Numbered from the stretch's first letter, positions 29,187 through 37,557 are shown. The stretch is DNA of 64,000 bases from Hyphomonas beringensis (GCF_000682755.1 NZ_AWFF01000001.1:124001-188000), one strand, 5' to 3'. Numbers and translations: made by a program. The notes: generated by a model not told the origin, from the letters alone.

Positions 29187-29585
29187 CTAGTCTTTGGTTT
29201 CGACGCCCGGATCATTCTTAGAATAGGCGTCTTCCAGTTCTTGTGTATCAGGCGCGGGCTTCAGCGCGCCCGGCGTGGCGCTTTCTGCGCCCTTGTCTGA
29301 GTTGAGAGTATCTGGCGCATTTGGAAAACGGCCATCCCTAGGCATCAGAACAGGATTGTTGCCCTCGTCGAGATGCTCCGCGCGTTCTGCAGCGGTTTCT
29401 TTAGGCTGCGGGCGGTCTTTCTGACCGTCATCCCTCAGGAAGCCATGCTCGCCATCGCGGGGTTCGTCTCCGCGGCGAAAGCCTGCCTGGTCTGTATCTT
29501 TGCGTCCGGGTGTTTCGCCATCGCCTCGCTGCTCGCTCAGGTCTTCGCGGCGCTGGGGGTCAAGATCTGTCTCATACTTGCTCAT
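29187..29585 (-). CDS. Highly polar, probably disordered protein, unknown function
   Basis: A 132-residue protein without a recognisable domain. It has no signal, no hydrophobic stretch and no cysteine, and it is dominated by Asp, Glu, Lys, Arg, Gly and Pro (for example QRREDLSEQRGDGETPGRKD), which points to intrinsic disorder. It is probably real: GGAGAT stands a few bases before the ATG at 29585 and a good terminator follows the stop. Such hydrophilic proteins are sometimes stress-induced, but nothing here proves it. It is monocistronic between the structured RNA and tRNA-Lys. Confidence 0.6.
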   Translation of the reverse strand: MSKYETDLDPQRREDLSEQRGDGETPGRKDTDQAGFRRGDEPRDGEHGFLRDDGQKDRPQPKETAAERAEHLDEGNNPVLMPRDGRFPNAPDTLNSDKGAESATPGALKPAPDTQELEDAYSKNDPGVETKD

Positions 29586-29755
29586 GATGATCTCCTTTCA
29601 GGAAACCAACGGACGAAGCCGCCCGGATGTTCCGGGACAAGAGCCTGATTGCCAGATTAATTCGCAGCCATCACCGGAAAGCCCCGCACATTACATGATG
29701 GCGGCAAAGCCGAACCGGGACCGGTTTCAGCTCTGATTATTTCTCGGGGGGAGTA

Positions 29756-29831
29756 TGGTGTGCCCTACAGGGTTCGAACCTGTGACCTACTGATTAAAAG
29801 TCAGTTGCTCTACCAACTGAGCTAAGGGCAC
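29756..29831 (-). tRNA. tRNA-Lys (anticodon TTT)
   Basis: A 76-base tRNA including encoded CCA. On the minus strand the acceptor stem is GTGCCCT/AGGGCAC (perfect 7 pairs), the D-arm contains TAGCTCAGTTGGTAGAGCA, the anticodon arm is ACTGA-CTTTTAA-TCAGT with anticodon TTT, and the T-arm contains GGTTCGAACC. Discriminator A and CCA follow. Confidence 0.97.
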
Positions 29832-29931
29832 CTCCAGAACGCGCGATTTAGGCGACCAGACGGGTGCGGTCAACCGCCTGATGCAGCCTATGGCTTGATG
29901 TCGCCATAATTTTCGCATCACCCTCCCGATT

Positions 29932-30705
29932 ATGTTGAGATTTACACCCTTTTTACTAACACTTCTGTTGCTCGGCGCCTGTGCGAGCCAGCCTGCCCCT
30001 GTCGAACAGAAGGCGCAGGACGATGATTCTCTCACCGAAAATGTCGAGCAGGCTGCCGGAACTGCCTATTCGAAGACGCGTGAGGGATTCGCCGATGCCG
30101 CTCTTTCCCCGCTTGAAGACCTGAATCTTCGTCGGCAGGAAATTCCGCCTATTCTGAAAGGCGTCGAAAGCCCCTATGACTTGCCGACGGATCTTGGCTG
30201 TAAAGATATCAACCGCCTGCTGGCCCAACTGGATCAGGTACTCGGCCCCGATTGGGATACGCCTGTTCCGGACGAACGCTTGAGGACAGAGAAGCTGGCT
30301 GACTCAGCGTCACAAGCGACGCTCAATGCCGTAGCTTCAGAGGCGAGAGGCCTGATCCCCTTCCGCGGCATCATCCGCCAGGCGACCGGCGCGGAAAGCC
30401 ATCAGAAGAAGTACAATCTCGCCTACAAGATCGGGGCGCAGCGCCGGGCCTATCTGAAGGGTATGGGATTGGCCAAAGGGTGCCCCCTGCCCGCACGTCC
30501 GAACTTCACGGTGAAGCGGGAAGAGAATGCGGTCACATATAAAGGCGACAGCCCTGTCTCGCAGGCTCCGTCGCAAGCCTATGATGACTACCAGCAGAAA
30601 CAGCTGGACAATCTTACGCCCGTTCATCCTTCGGGGACGACTTCGTCGACGCCCAAGCCGTCTGAAGTCGGGACCGAAGCGCTTCAAACCGTCCCTCAGC
30701 AATAG
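29932..30705 (+). CDS. Predicted lipoprotein, unknown function
   Basis: A 257-residue protein with a lipoprotein signal ([20 protein letters not shown], lipobox LGAC, Cys17). The mature part has no recognised domain: a polar linker, a central segment around [25 protein letters not shown] with a conserved-looking [22 protein letters not shown] stretch, and a Pro/Ser/Thr-rich C-terminal tail. GCKDI...GCPLP leaves two further cysteines that could pair. It is predicted to sit at the periplasmic face of a membrane. The last 92 bases overlap the opposing tgt gene. Confidence 0.7.
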   Translation: MLRFTPFLLTLLLLGACASQPAPVEQKAQDDDSLTENVEQAAGTAYSKTREGFADAALSPLEDLNLRRQEIPPILKGVESPYDLPTDLGCKDINRLLAQLDQVLGPDWDTPVPDERLRTEKLADSASQATLNAVASEARGLIPFRGIIRQATGAESHQKKYNLAYKIGAQRRAYLKGMGLAKGCPLPARPNFTVKREENAVTYKGDSPVSQAPSQAYDDYQQKQLDNLTPVHPSGTTSSTPKPSEVGTEALQTVPQQ

Positions 30706-31756
30706 AGTCGCGGATCTCCTGCATCAGGGCCTGGAAGAAGGCCGTGTTGTGCCAGCTGAGCAGCATGGGGCCGAGATACTCCCCGGCCTTGAACAGGTGA
30801 TGGTAATAGGCGCGTGAATAGTCCTGGCTCGCCGGGCAATTCACGGCCTCGTCCAGCGGTGACAAATCTTCAGCGAATTTGGCGTTCTTCACATTGACCG
30901 GCCCATCCCAGGTCCAGGCCTGTCCGTGACGACCGGAACGGGTTGGCAGGACGCAATCGAACATGTCGATCCCGCGCGCAACACTTTCCACCAGATCGAT
31001 CGGCTTGCCGACGCCCATCACATAGCGTGGCAGATGATCCGGCAGGTGCGGCACCGTCAAATCGATGGTCGCGCACATTTGCTCATGCCCCTCACCCACC
31101 GCGAGACCGCCCAGCGCGATGCCTCCGAACCCCTGCGAGACGACGCCCTTGGCAGACTTCTCCCTCAGGTCCGCATAATTGGAACCCTGAATGATGCCGA
31201 ACAGGGTCTGGCTATCGCGATCTCCGAAGGCCTCAAGACTGCGCTGGCCCCAGTCGAGCGAGAGGTCCAGGCTTCGCTCGGCCTCCTCATGCGAACAGGG
31301 ATAGTCCGTGCATTCGTCCAGCTGCATGGAGATGTCAGCGCCGAGCAGGTCTGCCTGAATCTCGATGCTGCGCGCCGGGGTCAGCCGGTGCGTGGAGCCA
31401 TCAATATGGCTCTGAAAGGTCACGCCGTCCGGGTCCATCTTGCGCAACTGTGCCAGCGACCAGACCTGAAAGCCTCCGCTATCGGTCAGCATCGGGCCAT
31501 CCCAGTGCGCGAAGGCATGCAGGCCGCCAAGACGCTGCACGCGCTCAGCGCCCGGACGCAGCATCAGGTGATATGTATTGCCGAGGATGATATCCGCCCC
31601 GGCATCCTTCACCTGATCCATATACAGCGCCTTCACGGTGCCGGCGGTGCCCACGGGCATAAAAGCGGGCGTGCGAATGTCTCCGCGCGGCGTCTTCAGA
31701 ACGCCGGCGCGGGCCTTGCCTTCGGTGGCTTTGATCTCAAACGGGAATGTTGCCAT
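30614..31756 (-). CDS. tgt: tRNA-guanine transglycosylase Tgt lacking two zinc cysteines
   Basis: A 380-residue TIM-barrel enzyme that exchanges guanine-34 for preQ1 in tRNAs with GUN anticodons. Asp92 (TDSGGFQ) and the nucleophile Asp267 (FDCVLPTR) are present, with GGLAVGEG and the tRNA-contact region intact. The family's structural zinc site is C-x-C-x2-C-x25-H; here the aligned residues are Val305, Cys307, Ser310 and His336, so two of four ligands are replaced. The enzyme may fold without zinc, or the site may be degenerate. The C-terminal 92 bases overlap a convergent lipoprotein gene. No other queuosine gene is nearby. Confidence 0.93.
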   Translation of the reverse strand: MATFPFEIKATEGKARAGVLKTPRGDIRTPAFMPVGTAGTVKALYMDQVKDAGADIILGNTYHLMLRPGAERVQRLGGLHAFAHWDGPMLTDSGGFQVWSLAQLRKMDPDGVTFQSHIDGSTHRLTPARSIEIQADLLGADISMQLDECTDYPCSHEEAERSLDLSLDWGQRSLEAFGDRDSQTLFGIIQGSNYADLREKSAKGVVSQGFGGIALGGLAVGEGHEQMCATIDLTVPHLPDHLPRYVMGVGKPIDLVESVARGIDMFDCVLPTRSGRHGQAWTWDGPVNVKNAKFAEDLSPLDEAVNCPASQDYSRAYYHHLFKAGEYLGPMLLSWHNTAFFQALMQEIRDSIAEGRFEALRSRLQTAWASTKSSPKDERA

Positions 31757-31803
31757 GGGCCGGGCCTATACGGGCTTCCCCGCCATCTGCCTAGTCTGCA
31801 GCC

Positions 31804-32796
31804 TCAGAGTCGATAGATGCGCCGCGCCGTGACTTCGAACAGAGCGCGCTGCTCCACCTCTGAATACTTGGCGGCAATCTTCTTCAGGCCGTTCCAGAGA
31901 ACCGGATAGCTGATCGACAAGCGATCCACAGGGAAGTTGCTTTCAAGCATACAGCGCCCTGCCCCAAAACATTCGATCATGTGGTCATACCAGCGCTGTT
32001 GGGACTCCACGAACTCATCCGAGCTTGGCGGCAAGTCACGCTCATGCCAGCCCCATCCATTGTCCGGCATGGCGAGCCCGCCGAGTTTCGCGACCACGTT
32101 CGGGCACTTCGCGATCTCTGCGACATCTTCCTTCCATTGGGCGAAGATCTCTTCGCGCTTGCCGGCATATGGCCCAACGCCAATCGGCGTTCCGAAATGG
32201 TCAAGCACCAGCGTCGTATTGGGGACGGCTCTGGCGAGATCCAGAAAGTCCTGATTCTGGTGGTGATAGTGCCAGGTGTCATAGGTCAGGCCACGTTCCC
32301 CCAGACGCGCGACGCCCTGACGGAACTCATCATCTGCATAAAGACGTTCGGGAGCTCTGCCCGGAATGCGCAGCGTTGCGCCGCTCGTGTCGCGAGAGCC
32401 CGCATGGCGGATGCCGCGGAACAGGCCATCGGAGGCTTCAATATGGGCGTCCAATACTTCATCAAGATCTGCGCTGCGTAGGTCTGCATGGCCGATGATG
32501 GCCGCAATATAGGGTCCGCCACGCGCTTTCATGTCCTTGGCGGCCGCTGTCACGAATTCGGTCTCGCCAACAGGCTTCAGATGGTCCGGGCCATCCTCGC
32601 GATAGGCGGCGCCGCATTCCATGAAGATGGTCTGTTTCACATTATGGCCGCTGGTCAGATCGGCCAGGAACTCGTCGACATTGTAATGCATGTCCGGCTG
32701 CGGCCAGAGGTGATGGTGGGGATCAATGATCTCGCGGTCCGGATCGATGATCTCTTCCTGAACCTGCGCCAGCCAGTCACTATTATTGAACACCAT
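31804..32796 (-). CDS. Amidohydrolase-2 family metal-dependent hydrolase
   Basis: A 330-residue TIM-barrel hydrolase (COG3618 type, related to lactonases and decarboxylases). The N-terminal metal motif is IIDPHHHLWPQPD near 18-30. Later family elements include FRGIRHAG near 125, LTYDTWHYHHQNQDFLDLA, TTLVLDHFGTPIG near 200 and the end CMLESNFPVDRLSISYPVLWNGLKKIA. The frame is open upstream, but ATG 32796 is chosen because GGAGGA lies seven bases before it. Substrate unknown; members act on sugar lactones or aromatic acids. It stands between mipZ and tgt on the same strand. Confidence 0.82.
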   Translation of the reverse strand: MVFNNSDWLAQVQEEIIDPDREIIDPHHHLWPQPDMHYNVDEFLADLTSGHNVKQTIFMECGAAYREDGPDHLKPVGETEFVTAAAKDMKARGGPYIAAIIGHADLRSADLDEVLDAHIEASDGLFRGIRHAGSRDTSGATLRIPGRAPERLYADDEFRQGVARLGERGLTYDTWHYHHQNQDFLDLARAVPNTTLVLDHFGTPIGVGPYAGKREEIFAQWKEDVAEIAKCPNVVAKLGGLAMPDNGWGWHERDLPPSSDEFVESQQRWYDHMIECFGAGRCMLESNFPVDRLSISYPVLWNGLKKIAAKYSEVEQRALFEVTARRIYRL

Positions 32797-32842
32797 GCAC
32801 ACTTCCTCCTGTTCGTAGAGGCTAATGTGGGGGCCAAAATGC

Positions 32843-32867
32843 AGAAAGGCCAGCACCTGGCTGGCCT
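32843..32867 (-). terminator. Hairpin after mipZ
   Basis: A perfect 7-base stem GGCCAGC/GCTGGCC (32848-32854 with 32860-32866) is followed on the minus strand by UUU and a second U-rich stretch. It lies 27 bases after the mipZ stop and is a plausible but weak intrinsic terminator. Confidence 0.5.
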
Positions 32868-32892
32868 GACTGACTCTAATTCTTTGTAATCT

Positions 32893-33780
32893 CTAGAATT
32901 CGATCTCTGCGCCGACGAGTTCCGGCAGCTGCAGGACTATCAGCAGATCGCGCATTTCCTGACGGGCGGCCACATGGCTCATCGTGAAGGAGACGTTGGA
33001 CCCCTTCTCTGTCAGGTCCAGCAAGGTCAGGCCGGCCGGGAACAGTTCGCGATAGATCACCCGTTCTGACAGGCCCGGCGCAAGACGGAAGCCGATACGC
33101 TTGGAGAGGTTCGTCAGAGCCTCGCCCACACGCTCCTTGTTGCGTGCGGCAAGCGGAGACATCCGGTTGCGCATCACGATCCAGTCGATGGGACGGCGGG
33201 ATGTCTGCGCCTTTTTCTTCCGGCAGGACCAGACCATTTCGGAATAGAAGCTCGGCCGGATCACTTCCAGCGTTTGCGGGTTCACATCGCCCAGCAGGTC
33301 AAAATCGACAAAGCTGTCATTCAGCGGCGTGATCAGCGTATCGGCATTCACATGCGCAAGACGCGACAGATAGGTGTCGCCACCCGGGCCATCGATGATG
33401 ATGAAGTCACACGCCTTTTTAAGGCGCGCCACGCTGCTGAGGAAACGCTGGGTTTCTTCGGATTCGGCGCGGTCGAGGTCGCGCTCGGTCGAGGCATCGA
33501 CGCGAACGATTTCCGGCATGGGAAGCTTCGCGCCGGTAGACTGCATCCAGCGAAGGCGATTTTCGAGATAGCGGGTCAGACTGCGCTGGCGGACATCGAG
33601 GTCGATCACGCCGACCTTCTTGCCCATGCGCATAAGGGCCACCGACAAGTGCATCGATACAGTCGACTTGCCGGCGCCGCCCTTTTCGTTACCCACGACA
33701 ATGACACGGGCCTCGCGCTGCTGCGCTGACAGGTCCGGGCCACCTACCGTCTCCAGTGGGGCGAATCCATCAGCGGGCAT
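32893..33780 (-). CDS. mipZ: Division-plane positioning ATPase MipZ
   Basis: A 295-residue ParA/MinD-family ATPase. The P-loop NEKGGAGKST (31-40) carries the signature lysine. It is followed by VGVIDLDVRQRSLTRYLENR, FIIIDGPGGDTYLSRLAH and LITPLNDSFVDFDLLGDVNP, and then GLSERVIYRELFPAGLTLLDL, which are hallmarks of MipZ. MipZ gradients from the poles restrict FtsZ polymerisation to midcell. The N-terminus is about 24 residues longer than in Caulobacter MipZ. The ATG has GAAGGAG nine bases upstream. A GANTC-containing promoter is embedded at the end of the gene before it. Confidence 0.95.
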   Translation of the reverse strand: MPADGFAPLETVGGPDLSAQQREARVIVVGNEKGGAGKSTVSMHLSVALMRMGKKVGVIDLDVRQRSLTRYLENRLRWMQSTGAKLPMPEIVRVDASTERDLDRAESEETQRFLSSVARLKKACDFIIIDGPGGDTYLSRLAHVNADTLITPLNDSFVDFDLLGDVNPQTLEVIRPSFYSEMVWSCRKKKAQTSRRPIDWIVMRNRMSPLAARNKERVGEALTNLSKRIGFRLAPGLSERVIYRELFPAGLTLLDLTEKGSNVSFTMSHVAARQEMRDLLIVLQLPELVGAEIEF

Positions 33781-33815
33781 GTTCGAGGGCTCCTTCAGCA
33801 GTTCGTCTCGTAGGT

Positions 33816-33828
33816 ACTATAGTGATTC
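33816..33828 (-). promoter_or_regulatory. Candidate GcrA/CcrM-type promoter of mipZ
   Basis: On the minus strand a GANTC methylation site (GAATC, 33824-33828) stands two bases before TATAGT (33816-33821), a -10-like hexamer about 35 bases before the mipZ start. GcrA acts at methylated GANTC sites close to the -10, and mipZ is a reported GcrA/CcrM target in Caulobacter. The TGA stop of the upstream gene overlaps the GANTC site. Confidence 0.5.
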
Positions 33829-34276
33829 AGGCAACCTGCGAGAGGTCACGCTGCGTCGTCTTTTCGCTGGCGATCACATCCATGAAGAGGTCAGCATCCT
33901 CCATCGGCGCGTCTGCATAATAAGGTGCCATAGGTTCACCATCGAAGAGGACATCGTCGGACATGATCGGTCCGAAGGCTGCATCGACCGGAAGCTCAGC
34001 GCCGACTGGCTGATGAGCTGAGATTTCGGACAGCAGGTTGCGAAGCGTCCCGAGTGCACCGGCAACGCGGCCGAGATCGCGGGAGTACACTTCTGCCGCT
34101 TCCGTGACAGGCGTGCCATCGCGGTCAAACATCCATTCATCAACCATGCTTGGACTGATATAGCGTGTGCGCGCCTCTGGAGCGGCCACGACCGGACGTT
34201 TAGACTTGCCAGCTGCCAAGCGAAGCCCAACAGAAAGCGCGAATGATTTAATCGGAGCAAGGATGCGGTGTGTCAT
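33827..34276 (-). CDS. Hypothetical protein upstream of mipZ
   Basis: A 149-residue protein of no recognised family. The N-terminal 30 residues are basic and mildly amphipathic (MTHRILAPIKSFALSVGLRL). The middle contains VDEWMFDRDGTPVTEAAEVYSRDLGRVAGALGTLRNLL, and the C-terminal half is acidic (DDVLFDGEPMAPYYADAPMEDADLFMDVI). No signal cleavage site or clear transmembrane helix is seen. GGAGGA precedes the start by about eleven bases and a CtrA-like box lies just upstream. Its stop overlaps the mipZ promoter by three bases, so it may share cell-cycle control with mipZ. Confidence 0.65.
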   Translation of the reverse strand: MTHRILAPIKSFALSVGLRLAAGKSKRPVVAAPEARTRYISPSMVDEWMFDRDGTPVTEAAEVYSRDLGRVAGALGTLRNLLSEISAHQPVGAELPVDAAFGPIMSDDVLFDGEPMAPYYADAPMEDADLFMDVIASEKTTQRDLSQVA

Positions 34277-34301
34277 GTGTTTAAAATTCCTCCGAATGGG
34301 T

Positions 34302-34316
34302 TAACAGGGCGTTTAC
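34302..34316 (-). promoter_or_regulatory. CtrA-like box between the 149-residue gene and panC
   Basis: The motif TTAA-N7-TTTA (34302-34316) matches 7 of 8 defined bases of the CtrA consensus TTAA-N7-TTAA. It lies 25-40 bases before the start of the unknown gene upstream of mipZ and in the divergent panC control region. The spacing is exact; occupancy is inferred. Confidence 0.4.
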
Positions 34317-34344
34317 ACAATCCTCAGACGGGACGTTTTTCAAA

Positions 34345-35223
34345 GTGAATTCGAAGACAGATACGTTAACACCTGCGGTGCAGACGCGGGCCGATCTTCA
34401 AAGCCAGATTCGCGCGTGGCGCCAAGCCGGTGAAACTATTGGATTTGTTCCGACCATGGGGGCCCTGCACTCGGGTCATTTGTCCCTGGTCCGCCTTGCG
34501 AAAAAAAATGCCACCAAGGTGATCGCGAGCATCTTTGTTAACCCGACCCAGTTCGCGCCGGGCGAAGACTTCGACACGTATCCACGCGACGAATCAGCTG
34601 ACCGCGCGAAACTTGATTCTGCCGGCTGTGACCTCGTCTACCTGCCGACCGTCGAGGAGATGTATCCGGACGGCACGAAGACGAATGTGCGGGTGGAAGA
34701 AATGTCGGACCTGCTGGACGGCATCTATCGACCGCACTTCTTCTATGGCGTGGCAACGGTCGTCGCGCGTCTCTTCCTGCACACGCAGCCGGATGTCGCC
34801 GTGTTTGGGGAGAAGGATTACCAGCAGCTGCAAATTATCCGGCGCATGGTGCGCGATCTGGGCTTCCCGATCGAGATCATCGGCGGCGAGACAGCGCGGG
34901 ACGCTGATGGCCTGGCCCAGTCTTCACGCAACCTCTACCTCACCCCGGAAGAACGCCGGATTGCCCCCGCCATGCAGGCAGCGCTGCACCGCGCTTCGGT
35001 ACGCCTATCCAATGGGACATTGCCATCCATAGCGCTGGAGGAAGCGCGTGGCCTGATCATGGCGGCCGGTTTTACGGATATGAACTATGTCAGCCTGGTC
35101 GACCCGGCGACGCTGGAAGACCTGCCGGACGCGCCCCTGCCCGAGGGCACTGTCGCGCGCTTGCTGGCCGCAGCCTGGCTCGGCAAGACGCGCCTGATCG
35201 ACAACATCAGTGTGACGCGGTGA
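34345..35223 (+). CDS. panC: Pantothenate synthetase PanC
   Basis: A 292-residue enzyme that joins pantoate and beta-alanine through a pantoyl-adenylate for coenzyme A synthesis. The nucleotide-binding signature FVPTMGALHSGHLSLV (about 34-49) has the HxGH motif. It is followed by SIFVNPTQFAPGEDFDTYPR, GVATVVARLF near 133, and the KMSKS-like region around FGEKDYQQLQIIRRMV and SSRNLYLTPEER. The start is GTG at 34345, with little Shine-Dalgarno sequence. No panB is adjacent. The gene ends convergently with hisC, overlapping by 17 bases. Confidence 0.95.
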   Translation: MNSKTDTLTPAVQTRADLQSQIRAWRQAGETIGFVPTMGALHSGHLSLVRLAKKNATKVIASIFVNPTQFAPGEDFDTYPRDESADRAKLDSAGCDLVYLPTVEEMYPDGTKTNVRVEEMSDLLDGIYRPHFFYGVATVVARLFLHTQPDVAVFGEKDYQQLQIIRRMVRDLGFPIEIIGGETARDADGLAQSSRNLYLTPEERRIAPAMQAALHRASVRLSNGTLPSIALEEARGLIMAAGFTDMNYVSLVDPATLEDLPDAPLPEGTVARLLAAAWLGKTRLIDNISVTR

Positions 35224-36304
35224 ACTCCCGAAGGGCCGCCAGCACTGTCTCATTGTCCTCGGCAGAGCCCACGCTGATCCGCAAGCGCGTCGGAAGGCCA
35301 TAGCCACCTACAGCGCGCACCAGAATGTTGCGTGTCTTGAGGAACTCATTGGCGGCATCTGCCCGCTCGGATGAGCCAAAATCCGGAAGAACAAAGTTCG
35401 CATGGCTGGGCGGCGTCGGCAGGCCCATCGCGTTCAATGCGTCCATCATTTTGGTGCGCCATTCGGCATTATGCTCACGGCTTTTCGTCAGGAATTCCTC
35501 ATCCTGAATGCTGGCCATGCCCGCTGCGACGGCCAGGCCGTTGACGTTGAACGGGCCGCGAATACGCTGAAATGTCTGCATAATCTCGTCCGGCATGTAC
35601 GCCCAACCGAGACGCATTGCAGCAAGGCCGTGGATTTTCGAGAAGGTGCGCATCATCACTGTATTGGCGCGGCGGTCCACCAGATCGCGAATCTGCGCCT
35701 CATAGTCCGGGCTGACATATTCGGCATAGGCGCCATCCACAACGAACAAGACGTGCGGCGGCAAGCTGTCCTGAAGGCGCTCCAGATCCTCCACCTTCAT
35801 CATCGTTCCCGTCGGGTTGTTCGGGTTCGCCAGGAACAGGATCTTGGTCTTGTCGGTCACCGCGCCGAGGATGGCGTTCGCCCCTGCGGTCAAATCCGTC
35901 TCAGGCACTGTGACGGTCTCAGCACCATGAGACAGCGCGGAGACGCGGTACATGGAAAAGGCGTGCTCAGTGAACAGGATCTCGTCACCCGGCCCGGCAT
36001 AGCATTGCGTCAGCAGGTGAATGATCTCGTCAGAGCCTGAAGACACGACAATACGCGACGCCTCCGCGATACCTGTTGCCTCGGCAATCGTCTCCCGCAA
36101 GGCGCGGTATTCGGGGTCCGGATAGATATGGACCTCTTCAGCAGCAGCCTTCATGGCCTCAACCGCCTTGGGGCTTGGCCCGAAGGGATTTTCGTTAGAG
36201 GCGAGCATGATCACATGCCCGGTTGAGCCTTTCAGCTTGCCACCGGGAACGTAGGGCTTGGTCAGCGCGATATGCGGCAGGGGTTGTATGCGTGTCATCG
36301 CCAC
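35207..36304 (-). CDS. hisC: Histidinol-phosphate aminotransferase HisC
   Basis: A 365-residue fold-type I PLP aminotransferase that converts imidazole-acetol phosphate to histidinol phosphate in histidine synthesis. The family features are LASNENPFGPSPKAVEAM near 34, SSGSDEIIHLLTQ near 88, ANPNNPTGTMMKVEDL near 160 and the PLP lysine in MRTFSKIHGLAAMRLGW near 226. Related enzymes can also act on aromatic amino acids, and because no other his gene is nearby a broader role is possible. It is unlinked in function to the xylan genes that start beside it. Confidence 0.88.
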   Translation of the reverse strand: MAMTRIQPLPHIALTKPYVPGGKLKGSTGHVIMLASNENPFGPSPKAVEAMKAAAEEVHIYPDPEYRALRETIAEATGIAEASRIVVSSGSDEIIHLLTQCYAGPGDEILFTEHAFSMYRVSALSHGAETVTVPETDLTAGANAILGAVTDKTKILFLANPNNPTGTMMKVEDLERLQDSLPPHVLFVVDGAYAEYVSPDYEAQIRDLVDRRANTVMMRTFSKIHGLAAMRLGWAYMPDEIMQTFQRIRGPFNVNGLAVAAGMASIQDEEFLTKSREHNAEWRTKMMDALNAMGLPTPPSHANFVLPDFGSSERADAANEFLKTRNILVRAVGGYGLPTRLRISVGSAEDNETVLAALREFTASH

Positions 36305-36351
36305 GCGGCTTACACGAAAGCCTCAGCGCTGGGAACTGGTCGAATTGCGTC

Positions 36352-37392
36352 TCAGCCGTGTGGCGGCGCCGTCGATTCCCGGAGGACGAGCCGGTAATCC
36401 AGCACTTCCTGGCGGGGGTCCTCTGAAGGGTTCCCCGCCTCTTCAAGCAGAATGCGGACCGCGGCGGCCGCCAGTTCGCGGCTGGGCTGGTAGACCGTAG
36501 TCAGCGAGGGGCTGATCGTGGAAGCGAGCGGCGTGTCATCGAAGCCGACGACGGAGAGGTCTTTGGGAACGCTGATCTGACGGCGATAGGCCGCTGCCAG
36601 AACGCCTGCGGCCATGTCGTCATTGCTGGCGAAGATAGCGGTCGGTGGATTGGGCAGGTCCAGCAGCGTTTCAGCGCAGCTGATACCGGAATCAAAGGCG
36701 AAATTGCCTTGGCAAATCAGGTCCGGATCGAGCGCTAGACCCGCCTTTTCCATGGCAGCAACATAGCCCTTGTGACGCAGATTCGCCTGGGTGTGGCTCT
36801 CCGGCCCTCGGATAAAGCCGATCCGCTTGTGACCAAGGCCGATCAGATACTCGGTCATTTCCTGACCCGCAGCGATATCATCCATCGAGACGTTCAGGCC
36901 CTGCCCCTCTTCAGAGGCGGAGATCCGCACGAACGGAATACGCCGGTCACGCAGTTCAGCGACGAGGTTCTGGTCATCGGACAGGGGCGGCGTCAGAACG
37001 GCGCCAGCCAGCTTCGTTTCGGCGCGCAGGGCCAGCAGAGATGGGTGATTGTCGCTGCAGTCTTCGGCGATAAGGCTGTAGCCTTCGGCCTGACAGCGCT
37101 GCAGAGCGCCAAGCTGAACCTCACCGATATAGTTGCGGGAGGGGTTTGCGTAAAAGAGACAGATAATGTGGCTCTGCCGGGCACGCAGGTTTCGTGCATT
37201 GTGATTGGTGCGATAGTCCAGCGTGCGGACCGCCTCCATCACCTTCTGCCGGGTTTCCTCACGGACATTGGTCTCGCCGTTCAGCACGCGGCTGACTGTC
37301 TTGAAAGACACGCCAGCTTCGCGGGCGACATCAATAATGGTTGCAGGTCGGCCCTTTGGGGGTGTGCTGTGCATGTTGAGGCCGTCCGGCAT
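36352..37392 (-). CDS. LacI-family transcriptional regulator 1 (xylose locus)
   Basis: A 346-residue repressor with a LacI helix-turn-helix (TIIDVAREAGVSFKTVSRVLNGE, about 18-40), a hinge helix with RNLRARQS and a periplasmic-binding-like effector domain (about 72-335) containing GFIRGPESHTQANLRHKGY and TAIFASNDDMAAGVLAAAYR. It follows xylB-xylA on the same strand, 165 bases after xylA, and probably controls the neighbouring xylose genes. Its domain closely parallels the second LacI regulator at 41515-42573, suggesting related effectors such as xylose or xylooligosaccharides. Confidence 0.9.
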   Translation of the reverse strand: MPDGLNMHSTPPKGRPATIIDVAREAGVSFKTVSRVLNGETNVREETRQKVMEAVRTLDYRTNHNARNLRARQSHIICLFYANPSRNYIGEVQLGALQRCQAEGYSLIAEDCSDNHPSLLALRAETKLAGAVLTPPLSDDQNLVAELRDRRIPFVRISASEEGQGLNVSMDDIAAGQEMTEYLIGLGHKRIGFIRGPESHTQANLRHKGYVAAMEKAGLALDPDLICQGNFAFDSGISCAETLLDLPNPPTAIFASNDDMAAGVLAAAYRRQISVPKDLSVVGFDDTPLASTISPSLTTVYQPSRELAAAAVRILLEEAGNPSEDPRQEVLDYRLVLRESTAPPHG

Positions 37393-37509
37393 GGTTTATC
37401 CCTTGTCACGCCCCGGCAGTGGCATCAGCGCGCAAGGTACAAGCGTGCAAAACCGTTCAGCCACATGGGTCACGTGGACTGAAACTAGCTTGTTTTTCTT
37501 TATAATGAC

Positions 37510-37544
37510 AAGACCTTGCCGAAGTTTCTATCCGGCAAGGTCCT
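37510..37544 (-). terminator. Hairpin between xylA and LacI regulator 1
   Basis: A perfect 10-base stem GACCTTGCCG/CGGCAAGGTC (37512-37521 with 37533-37542) starts 15 bases after the xylA stop. The following minus-strand bases (UUGUC) form only a weak U tract, so it may act as a partial terminator or an mRNA-stabilising 3' hairpin. Confidence 0.5.
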
Positions 37545-37557
37545 TTAAGCAACGTGC

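Noticed and set aside
29756-29831. tRNA-Lys as an integration site
   Set aside because: No integrase, direct repeat of the tRNA 3' end or foreign gene block was found on either side. The same holds for tRNA-Cys and tRNA-Asn.
37455-37490. CCACATG-GGT-CACGTGG inverted element before LacI regulator 1
   Set aside because: The arms are imperfect and short and do not match either locus operator, so an autoregulatory site is not claimed.
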